Origin: Comamonadaceae bacterium UBA4962
GTDB lineage: Bacteria; Pseudomonadota; Gammaproteobacteria; Burkholderiales; Burkholderiaceae_C
NCBI GenBank assembly: GCA_002397315.1
Contig: DHAE01000025.1
Coordinates: forward strand, 24,094-37,513
Length of the DNA: 13,420 nt
Reading direction: 5' to 3'
The notes below the pieces were generated by a model. That model was not told where the DNA came from, made no database searches, and saw only the letters and a program-made list of their open reading frames with translations. Both the position numbers and the translations under genes were made by a program. Of the stretch, positions 7,958 through 13,420 are shown piece after piece; position 1 is the stretch's first letter; each line of letters opens with the position of its first letter.

Positions 7958-9657
7958 AGGATTTCGCGGCCCTCTACCGCGCGCTGGACGCGAGCACTTC
8001 CAACCTCGCCAAGCAGGCGGCACTCCAGGCGTACCTGCGCGCGGCCGCGCCCGCCGACGCGGCCTGGGCCGTGTATTTCCTTGCCGGCGGCAAGCCGCGC
8101 CAGCTCGTGCCGACCAAGCTGCTGCGGCAGTTCGCGCGCGAGGCGGCCGGCCTGCCGGAGTGGCTGTTCGACGAGAGCTACGAGGCGGTCGGCGATCTGG
8201 CGGAAACCATCGCGCTGCTGCTGCCCCCTCCCACGGACCGCCATGAGCTGGGCCTGGCGGAGTGGGTGGAGCACCAACTGCTGCCGCTGCGGGGCCAGGC
8301 GCCCGATGTGCTGGAGCCGGTGCTGCGCGCGCAGTGGGCCCGGCTGGCGCCGGAAGAGCGGCTGGTGTACTTCAAGCTCATCACGGGCGCGTTCCGCGTC
8401 GGGGTGTCGAAGCTGCAGGTCACGCAGGCACTGGCCGCCGTGGGCGGGCTGGACCCGAAGCGCGTCGCGCAGCGCCTGATGGGTTACACCCACATCGGCG
8501 CGCGGCCCGTGGCGGCGGAATACGAACGCCTCGTGGCGCCGCAACCCGAGGAGGGCAGCGGCGACGGCGCCGGGGGTGAGGGCAGCGCCGAGACCAGCGG
8601 CCACCCGTATCCGTTCTTCCTCGCGCACCCCTTCTCGCTGCCGGTGGAGCAGTTCGACGCCACCCTCGGCCCGCCCAGCGGCTGGATCGTGGAATGGAAG
8701 TGGGACGGCATCCGCGCCCAGCTGGTGCGGCGCGCTGGCGCCACCTGGGTCTGGTCGCGCGGCGAGGAACTGGTGAGCGACCGTTTTCCCGAGCTGCAGC
8801 GGCTGGGCGAGGACGCCCTGCCGGACGGCACGGTGCTGGACGGCGAGATCGTCGTCTGGCGGCATGCGGAAGGCGACACCGCGGCCCACGTGCGTCCGTT
8901 CGCCGATCTGCAGAAGCGCATCGGCCGCAAGACGCTCGGCCCCAAGCTGCTGCGCGAGCTGCCCGTGGTGCTCCTCGCCTACGACCTGCTGGAGGAAGGC
9001 GGCCAGGACCTGCGCGCCCTGCCGCAGCACGAACGCCGCGCCCGCCTGGACGCGCTGCTCGCGCGCACCGCACACCCGTCGCTGGTGGCCAGCCCGGTGC
9101 TGCACGGATCGAGCTGGCAGGACCTCGCCACGCAGCGCGCGCAGGCCCGCTCGCTGGGCGTGGAGGGCATGATGCTCAAGGCCCGCGGCGCGCAGTACGG
9201 CGTGGGCCGCACCAAGGACGTGGGGACGTGGTGGAAGTGGAAGATCGACCCCTTGAGCATCGACGCCGTGCTGATCTACGCGCAGCGCGGCCATGGGCGC
9301 CGCGCGAGCCTCTACAGCGACTACACCTTCGCGGTCTGGGACGGCCCGCCCGGCGCGGAAGGCCGCACGCTCGTGCCGTTCGCCAAGGCGTACTCGGGCC
9401 TGACCGATGCGGAGATGGCGCGCGTGGACGCCATCATCCGCCGCACGACGGTCGAGACCTTCGGGCCGGTGCGCAGCGTGAAGCCGACGCTGGTGTTTGA
9501 GCTGGGGTTCGAGGGGATCGCGCGCAGCGCGCGGCACAAGAGCGGCATCGCGGTGCGGTTTCCGCGGATGCTGCGGTGGCGGGAAGACAAGCCGGTGGAG
9601 GAGGCGGATTCCCTCGACACGCTGGCGGCGCTGCTGCCGGATGCCGGCGGAGCCTGA
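7954..9657 (+). CDS. ATP-dependent DNA ligase (cisplatin damage response family)
   Basis: ATP-dependent DNA ligase of 567 residues, sealing nicks through an enzyme-AMP intermediate. An all-helical N-terminal DNA-binding domain (about 1-194) includes KLITGAFRVGVSKLQV. A Gly/Glu-rich linker (195-217) follows. The adenylation domain (about 235-430) has motif I KWDGIR with nucleophile K249, LDGEIVVW (295-302), LAYDLL (341-346), EGMMLKARG starting at E404, and motif V WWKWK (426-430). An OB-fold domain follows (about 435-567). Length and layout match the 'cisplatin damage response' ligases paired with the MBL exonuclease, and differ from LigD, which has added polymerase/phosphoesterase domains, and from NAD-dependent LigA. 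The ATG overlaps the upstream stop, with AGAGGG at 7942-7947 as SD. No Lhr-type helicase or metallophosphoesterase follows. Confidence 0.93.
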   Translation: MKDFAALYRALDASTSNLAKQAALQAYLRAAAPADAAWAVYFLAGGKPRQLVPTKLLRQFAREAAGLPEWLFDESYEAVGDLAETIALLLPPPTDRHELGLAEWVEHQLLPLRGQAPDVLEPVLRAQWARLAPEERLVYFKLITGAFRVGVSKLQVTQALAAVGGLDPKRVAQRLMGYTHIGARPVAAEYERLVAPQPEEGSGDGAGGEGSAETSGHPYPFFLAHPFSLPVEQFDATLGPPSGWIVEWKWDGIRAQLVRRAGATWVWSRGEELVSDRFPELQRLGEDALPDGTVLDGEIVVWRHAEGDTAAHVRPFADLQKRIGRKTLGPKLLRELPVVLLAYDLLEEGGQDLRALPQHERRARLDALLARTAHPSLVASPVLHGSSWQDLATQRAQARSLGVEGMMLKARGAQYGVGRTKDVGTWWKWKIDPLSIDAVLIYAQRGHGRRASLYSDYTFAVWDGPPGAEGRTLVPFAKAYSGLTDAEMARVDAIIRRTTVETFGPVRSVKPTLVFELGFEGIARSARHKSGIAVRFPRMLRWREDKPVEEADSLDTLAALLPDAGGA

Positions 9658-9664
9658 CCGCCGG
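9644..9664. repeat. Inverted repeat enclosing the ligase stop codon
   Basis: CCGGCGG (9644-9650) and CCGCCGG (9658-9664) are perfect 7-bp arms around a seven-base loop (9651-9657) that ends in the ligase TGA. No T-run follows on either strand, so it is not a canonical intrinsic terminator. It could still act as an mRNA 3'-end stabiliser, or as a bidirectional structure between convergent genes. Chance is possible in sequence this GC-rich. Confidence 0.4.
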
Positions 9665-9687
9665 TACCGCCGCGATGGCTGCGCCGG

Positions 9688-9705
9688 GCCGCGCTAGCCC
9701 GCGGC
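9688..9705. repeat. Inverted repeat enclosing the regulator stop codon
   Basis: GCCGCG (9688-9693) and CGCGGC (9700-9705) are perfect 6-bp arms. Their loop CTAGCC (9694-9699) contains the stop codon of the minus-strand GntR gene (CTA at 9694-9696, TAG on the minus strand). It lacks a T-run. It mirrors the hairpin at 9644-9664 around the opposing gene's stop. Confidence 0.38.
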
Positions 9706-10497
9706 TTCCGGCGGGCGGTCGTTCTCGATCCAGACCTTGGTCGCGTCGCCCACGCGGGACAGCTGCATGTGGTACTCGTAGCGCTCCGGATGGTAGAGCC
9801 CGGTCAGGAACTGCACAGGCCGGCCACCGGCATCCACCGCCACGCGGGAGACGCGCAGCAGCGGCACGCCGGGCGCGACCCGCAGGGCCGCGGCCACGTG
9901 CAGGTCGGCCAGCGCGGCCCCCAGGGTCTGCTCCGCCGACACCACCTGCACGCCGGACTGCTCCAGCGCGACCAGCATGGGCACGTCCTGCAGCGTGGGT
10001 TTCTCCACCGCCGCCGCCAGGTCGTGCGGCAGGAAGACTTCGGTATAGGCGATCGGCTGGCCCTTGAACTTGCGCACGCGCACCACCTTGAGCACCGGGC
10101 TGCCGGGTGGCAGCCGAAGCGCATGGGCGACCTGCGAGGAAGCCGGCAGCACCCGGTGCTCCAGCACGACCACCCGTGTGCGCCGTCCCATGTTGACGAT
10201 GTTGTCCAGCAGGCCGCCCCGCAGCCGCAGGTGGCTGGGCAGTTCGTCCTGCGCCGCGGGCAGCGTGCCCTTGCCGCGCAGGCGCACCACCAGGCCTTCC
10301 TCTTCCAGCCGCGCCAGGGCCGAGCGGATGGTGACGCGCGCCACGCCGAACTCTTCCGCCAACTGGCGCTCGCCCGGCAGCGGCAGGCCGCGTTCGTACC
10401 GGCCCGACTTCAGCCGCTCGCGCAGGATGAGCCGCACCTGATGGAAGCGCGGCAGGCTGGGCAGGGCGGGCGGGTCGGAAGGCTCGGTCCGGGGCAT
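9694..10497 (-). CDS. GntR-family transcriptional regulator, HutC/UTRA type
   Basis: One-domain-plus-effector regulator, 267 residues from the ATG at 10497. The N-terminal winged helix-turn-helix (about 16-82) shows the GntR pattern: LPGERQLAEEFGVARVTIRS, then ALARLEEEGLVVRLRGKGT. The rest (about 100-245) is a UTRA-type ligand-binding domain of the HutC subfamily, with LRLPPGSPVLKVVRVRKFKG, IAYTEVFLP and RVAVDAGGRPVQFLTGLYHP. Such proteins usually repress nearby catabolic genes until a small-molecule ligand binds. The frame extends upstream to a GTG at 10542, but that adds a Pro/Arg-rich stretch unlike the family. Neither start has a clear Shine-Dalgarno. It lies 61 bases downstream of the lyase gene on the same strand, so it may be the last gene of that operon and its regulator (inferred). 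Confidence 0.88.
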   Translation of the reverse strand: MPRTEPSDPPALPSLPRFHQVRLILRERLKSGRYERGLPLPGERQLAEEFGVARVTIRSALARLEEEGLVVRLRGKGTLPAAQDELPSHLRLRGGLLDNIVNMGRRTRVVVLEHRVLPASSQVAHALRLPPGSPVLKVVRVRKFKGQPIAYTEVFLPHDLAAAVEKPTLQDVPMLVALEQSGVQVVSAEQTLGAALADLHVAAALRVAPGVPLLRVSRVAVDAGGRPVQFLTGLYHPERYEYHMQLSRVGDATKVWIENDRPPEAAG

Positions 10498-10558
10498 GGT
10501 GCCGACTGTAGGCGGCGGGCGGAGCCGGTGCAAGGCGGCCACGGACCGCGGCGCGTGC
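10498..10558 (-). other. 61-base spacer between the lyase and GntR genes
   Basis: Very GC-rich spacer. I see no intrinsic terminator, no convincing -35/-10 pair and no Shine-Dalgarno for the regulator on the minus strand. Read-through from the lyase gene therefore looks likely, but an internal promoter or operator for the regulator cannot be excluded. Confidence 0.4.
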
Positions 10559-11422
10559 TCATTCGTAGCGCTTGCCCTGCGCCAGCAGCTCCGGCGTGCC
10601 GAGCAACTGGTTGAGCCCGTCGAACTGCAGCATCTGCGGCCAGTAGGGCTCGGTCGTGCCGTGCCGGTGCAGGCTGGCCAGGTAGCCCTGCAGGGCGTGG
10701 CTCAGGGCGCGCACGGTGCCGCCGGGGAAGATGGCCATGCGGTAGCCCAGCGCCTGCAGCTCGGCCGCGGACAGGATGGGCGTCTTGCCGCCTTCGACCA
10801 TGTTGGCGAGCATGGGCGCGCGCGGGGACAGCCGGGACAGTGCCGTCGCCATGTCCTCCCGGGTGCGCAGTGCTTCCACAAAGAGGATGTCCGCGCCGGC
10901 CTCGGCATAGCGTTCCATGCGGTCGAGCGCGGCGTCCAGGCCCTCCACCGCCACGGCATCGGTGCGGGCCACGATGAGCGTGCCGGCGTCGCGCCGCGCA
11001 TCGCAGGCCGCGCGGATCTTGCCGGCCATTTCTGCGCTGCCGATGAGCGTTTTGCCGTCCAGGTGGCCGCAGCGCTTGGGGCTGGTCTGGTCCTCCAGCT
11101 GGATGGCCGAGGCACCGGCCCGCTCCAGCAGGCGCACGGTGCGCTGCACGTTGAGCGCGTTGCCGAAGCCGGTGTCGGCATCGACGATGAGGTGCAGCCG
11201 TTCGGTGCGCTCGCGGATCGCGGTGGTCACCTGCGCCACGTCGTCCAGCGAGAGCAGCCCGATGTCGGGCCGGCCCAGGCGCGTGTAGGCGATGCTGGCG
11301 CCGGACAGGTAGGCGGCGTCGAAGCCGGCCTGCGCGACCAGCAGGGCCGAGAAGGCGTCGTAGACGCCGGGCGCGGTGACGATGGCGGGCGATTGCAGGC
11401 GGGTCTTGAGGTCGGTGGTCAT
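10559..11422 (-). CDS. Isocitrate lyase/PEP mutase-superfamily C-C lyase
   Basis: 287-residue TIM-barrel enzyme of the isocitrate lyase/PEP mutase superfamily, often auto-annotated as carboxyvinyl-carboxyphosphonate phosphorylmutase. Visible signatures: YLSGASIAYTRLGRPDIG (38-55), metal-site DADTGFGN (81-88, D81 and D83), QLEDQ (108-112), the active-site loop PKRCGH (115-120) with C118, ARTDA (152-156), FVEA (181-184) and ANMVEGGKTP (206-215). The KRCGH loop with its catalytic Cys is the signature of lyases such as isocitrate, 2-methylisocitrate and 2,3-dimethylmalate lyase, and argues against a true PEP mutase or the Cys-less decarboxylases. The size matches dimethylmalate/methylisocitrate lyases rather than glyoxylate-shunt AceA. 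Its ATG overlaps the small-subunit stop (ATGA, 11419-11422). Likely reaction: retro-aldol cleavage of a 2-hydroxy di- or tricarboxylate made by the two upstream subunits. The exact substrate is unknown. Confidence 0.88.
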   Translation of the reverse strand: MTTDLKTRLQSPAIVTAPGVYDAFSALLVAQAGFDAAYLSGASIAYTRLGRPDIGLLSLDDVAQVTTAIRERTERLHLIVDADTGFGNALNVQRTVRLLERAGASAIQLEDQTSPKRCGHLDGKTLIGSAEMAGKIRAACDARRDAGTLIVARTDAVAVEGLDAALDRMERYAEAGADILFVEALRTREDMATALSRLSPRAPMLANMVEGGKTPILSAAELQALGYRMAIFPGGTVRALSHALQGYLASLHRHGTTEPYWPQMLQFDGLNQLLGTPELLAQGKRYE

Positions 11423-11961
11423 GGCGTGGGGACGTCGGTGGCGGAGGGGGCGCGCCGGGCCGACAGGCGCTTCTCCAGGTGGGGCAGCAGGCCGCCGTCG
11501 CGGATCATGGCGACGAGGTGGGCGGGAATGGGCTCGCAGGCGAGCATGCGCCCGGTGGCGAGGTCGTGCACGCAGGCCCGGTCCAGGTCGCAGGCCACGG
11601 GCGCGCCGGGCGCGACGGTCGGCGCCTCGGGGCACACCAGCAGCGGCAGGCCGAGGTTGAAACCGTTGCGGTAGTAGATGCCCGAGAACGACCGGGCCGC
11701 GACGCAGGCGACGCCCAGGTGCCGCAGCACCTCGGCCGCCTGCTCGCGCGACGAGCCCGCGCCGAAATTGCGCCCCGCGAACACGATGTCGCCCGGCCGG
11801 ACCTCGGCCGCGAAACGCGGGTCCACCGACTCCAGGCAGTGGCGCGCGATCTCGGCGATGCCGAACTTCATGTAGGCGCCGGGGGCCAGCAGGTCGGTGT
11901 TCAGGTCGTCGCCGAACACCCAGGCGCGGCCCGTGGCGGCGATGGCGTGCGGGGCCGTCAT
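11419..11961 (-). CDS. Aconitase-family hydro-lyase small subunit (LeuD/DmdB-like)
   Basis: 180-residue swivel-domain subunit, in the 3-isopropylmalate dehydratase small-subunit family. WVFGDDLNTDLLAPGAY (14-30) is the family opening. RNFGAGSSREQA (64-75) corresponds to the usual NFGCGSSREHA, with Ala at the usual Cys (A68) and Gln at the usual His (Q74). SFSGIYYRNGFNLGLPLL (91-108) matches the conserved SFARIFYRNAINIGLPLL-type segment. The specificity loop after GAY reads YMKF (30-33). The short length fits the archaeal/catabolic type better than the ~200-residue leucine-pathway LeuD. GGGAG (complement of 11970-11974) serves as SD. The ATG overlaps the large-subunit stop (11958-11961), and the stop overlaps the lyase start. 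It must work with the adjacent large subunit; the substrate is not known. Confidence 0.88.
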   Translation of the reverse strand: MTAPHAIAATGRAWVFGDDLNTDLLAPGAYMKFGIAEIARHCLESVDPRFAAEVRPGDIVFAGRNFGAGSSREQAAEVLRHLGVACVAARSFSGIYYRNGFNLGLPLLVCPEAPTVAPGAPVACDLDRACVHDLATGRMLACEPIPAHLVAMIRDGGLLPHLEKRLSARRAPSATDVPTP

Positions 11962-13265
11962 TGCAGCATCTCCCGGGGATCGGCCACGCGGCCGGCCACC
12001 GCCGAGGCGGCCACCGTCCAGGGCGAGCCGAGGTAGATCCGCGCCTCGGCCGAGCCCATGCGCCCCTTGAAATTGCGCGCCGTGGTGCTGATGGCGACCA
12101 CGTCGGGCCCGAAGGTGTGCGCGCCGTAGCCGGAGCAGGCGCCGCAGCTGGTGGGCAGCAGCTCGGCGCCGGCCTCCAGCAGGGCGCCGAGCACCCCTTC
12201 GTCCCGCGCGCGCTGCTGGTCCTGCAGGCTGGCCGGCGCCACCAGCAGGCGCACGCCGCGCGCCACCCTGCGACCGCGCAGCACCTGCGCGGCCATGCGC
12301 AGATCGTCCAGTTTGGCGCCCGTGCAGGCGCCGACGTAGGCCAGGTTGATGGCCACGCCGCGCAGGTCCGCCGCGTCGCGGCCGTGGGCCGGACTGTGCG
12401 GCTCGGCCACCTGGGGTGCGAGGGCACCGGCATCGAAGGCGTGGTCGGCCAGCAGCGGGGCGCCCGCGTCGGTGTGCCAGGGGGCCGTGTCCACGCCGTC
12501 CGCGCCCGCGCGCGTCCCGGCCAGCCAGGCGCTCGTGACCTCGTCCGGCGCCACCAGCCCGGCCTGTGCGCCCAGTTCCGCCGTCATGTTGGAGAGCGTC
12601 ATGCGCTCCTGCATCGACAGGGCCTGCACCGCCGGGCCTGCGTATTCGACCGCCTGGTACTGCCCGCCGTCCATGCCGAAGCGGGTGCACAGGAACAGCA
12701 TCATGTCCTTGGCGGACACGCCCGGGGCCAGCCGGCCGTTCCATGCCATGCGCAGCGTGTGCGGCACCTTGAGCCAGATCTCGCCCGTGACGAGCACGCC
12801 CAGCATCTCGGTCGCGCCCACCCCGAACATGTAGGCACCGAAGGCGCCGCCGGTGGGGGAGTGGCTGTCGCCGCCCACGGCGAACATGCCGGGCCGCAGG
12901 TAGCCCTTCTGCGGCACCACCACGTGGCAGATGCCCTCGGTGTCGTGGAAGCGCGCCACGCCGGCGCTCTTCACCCAGTCGCGCGCGATCTGCACGATGG
13001 CGCGGCTCTCGTCGTCGTAGGCGGGCACGTAGTGGTCGGTGACGACCACCACCTTGTCCGGGTCCCACACCTTCGCGCCCAGGCGGTCGAGCATGGGCTT
13101 CACGCGGCGCGGCCCGCCCGAGTCGTGCATCATGGCCAGATCGACCCGGCAGGTGACGATCTCGCCGGGCACCACGTGGCTGCGGCCTGCGGCGCGGGCC
13201 ACGAGCTTCTGCGCCAGGGTCTGCGCGGGCACGGCATCCGGCGTCGGGGTGGGAGCGGCGCTCAT
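11958..13265 (-). CDS. Aconitase-family hydro-lyase large subunit (LeuC/DmdA-like)
   Basis: 435-residue [4Fe-4S] hydro-lyase large subunit, in the 3-isopropylmalate dehydratase/homoaconitase/dimethylmaleate hydratase group. The cluster ligands are all present: C314 in VGACTGAKLDDL, and C374 and C377 in TSCGACSGYG. Active-site segments are VTDHYVPAYDDE (75-86), HDTEGICHVV (107-116) and GGDSHSPTGGAFGAYMFGVG (131-150), where DSHS replaces the common DSHT. ARNFKGRMG (397-405) is the conserved late motif. It is shorter than bacterial leucine-pathway LeuC (about 466-470). With no leuB or leuA nearby, a catabolic hydratase or isomerase is more likely than leucine synthesis. The ATG at 13265 overlaps the stop of the solute-binding protein gene by ATGA. 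The start has little SD and is probably translated by coupling. Confidence 0.9.
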   Translation of the reverse strand: MSAAPTPTPDAVPAQTLAQKLVARAAGRSHVVPGEIVTCRVDLAMMHDSGGPRRVKPMLDRLGAKVWDPDKVVVVTDHYVPAYDDESRAIVQIARDWVKSAGVARFHDTEGICHVVVPQKGYLRPGMFAVGGDSHSPTGGAFGAYMFGVGATEMLGVLVTGEIWLKVPHTLRMAWNGRLAPGVSAKDMMLFLCTRFGMDGGQYQAVEYAGPAVQALSMQERMTLSNMTAELGAQAGLVAPDEVTSAWLAGTRAGADGVDTAPWHTDAGAPLLADHAFDAGALAPQVAEPHSPAHGRDAADLRGVAINLAYVGACTGAKLDDLRMAAQVLRGRRVARGVRLLVAPASLQDQQRARDEGVLGALLEAGAELLPTSCGACSGYGAHTFGPDVVAISTTARNFKGRMGSAEARIYLGSPWTVAASAVAGRVADPREMLQ

Positions 13266-13420
13266 TCGACGCTCGCGCCCGAGGCCTTGATGATCTTCGC
13301 CCAGTCCTGCACGTCCTGGGCCACGAACTTCGCGAACGCGGCGGGCGGCATGTCCACCGTGGTGGCCGCCTCCGTGCGCATGCGCTCCTGGTAGTCGGGC
13401 GACTCGATGGCCTTCTTCAC
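13262..13420 (-). CDS. Tripartite tricarboxylate transporter substrate-binding protein (Bug/TctC family), C-terminal part
   Basis: Only the last 52 residues are in the window; the gene runs off the right edge. The visible segment (VKKAIESPDYQERM, then MPPAAFAKFVAQDVQDWAKI, ending IKASGASVE) is the typical C-terminus of Bug/TctC periplasmic solute-binding proteins, which bind carboxylates for tripartite tricarboxylate transporters or as orphan sensors/binders. Its TGA overlaps the ATG of the large subunit (13262-13265), so it is the upstream member of this operon and suggests that the enzymes' substrate is taken up from outside. Identification rests on a short segment but on a characteristic pattern. 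Confidence 0.82.
   Translation of the reverse strand: MKKAIESPDYQERMRTEAATTVDMPPAAFAKFVAQDVQDWAKIIKASGASVE

Noticed and set aside
10498..10542. GTG start at 10542 for the GntR regulator
   Set aside because: It adds a 15-residue Pro/Arg-rich stretch outside the winged-helix domain and has no Shine-Dalgarno; the ATG at 10497 gives a normal family length.
10496..11674. Plus-strand open frame of 392 codons opposite the lyase
   Set aside because: Shadow of the KRCGH lyase and small subunit; low-complexity translation, no plausible start signal.
11419..13265. Leucine-biosynthetic leuCD
   Set aside because: The subunits are shorter than the bacterial leucine-pathway pair, motifs deviate, no leuA/leuB is nearby, and the neighbours are a binding protein and a lyase. 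Not strictly excluded, but disfavoured.
11961..13394. Plus-strand open frame of 477 codons opposite the large subunit
   Set aside because: Antisense shadow of a gene with intact iron-sulfur and active-site motifs; its own product is His/Ala/Arg-rich and unrecognisable.

Overview
The window looks like the chromosome of a GC-rich betaproteobacterium, most likely Comamonadaceae (Acidovorax/Paracidovorax type). This is judged from the F1Fo ATP synthase proteins, the Bug-type solute-binding protein and the strong G/C third-position bias. The genus is an inference, because no rRNA gene is present. I see no tRNA, rRNA, CRISPR array, insertion sequence or phage gene.

Left part (1-6592, + strand) is the ATP synthase operon in the standard order atpB (5' part outside the window), atpE, atpF, atpH, atpA, atpG, atpD, atpC. 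It ends in a clear rho-independent terminator just after atpC. The spacers carry the likely expression tuning: a pyrimidine-rich leader and strong Shine-Dalgarno before atpE (the multicopy c subunit), a GTG start for atpF, an A/T-rich leader with two overlapping ATGs before atpD, and a 129-base spacer with a hairpin before atpC. The five genes atpF-H-A-G-D lie in one reading frame, each pair separated by a single TAA.

Middle part (6824-9657, + strand) is a two-gene DNA repair unit: an MBL-fold ligase-associated exonuclease overlapping by ATGA an ATP-dependent DNA ligase of the 'cisplatin damage response' family. In other bacteria these two often sit with an Lhr-type helicase and a metallophosphoesterase. 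Neither is next to them here.

Right part (9694-13420, - strand) is a catabolic-looking operon. Read along the minus strand it runs: Bug/TctC-type periplasmic solute-binding protein (only the C-terminus in the window), a LeuC/DmdA-like aconitase-family large subunit, a LeuD/DmdB-like small subunit, an isocitrate lyase/PEP mutase-superfamily lyase with a KRCGH motif, and, after a 61-base gap, a GntR/HutC-type regulator. The first four are joined by three successive ATGA stop/start overlaps. Together they suggest uptake of a di- or tricarboxylate, its hydration or isomerisation, and C-C cleavage. This parallels dimethylmaleate hydratase plus 2,3-dimethylmalate lyase, or aconitase plus (methyl)isocitrate lyase. 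The substrate cannot be read from sequence, and this is the most interesting part of the window.

The ligase gene and the regulator gene converge at about 9658-9693. Each stop codon there lies in the loop of a perfect inverted repeat.
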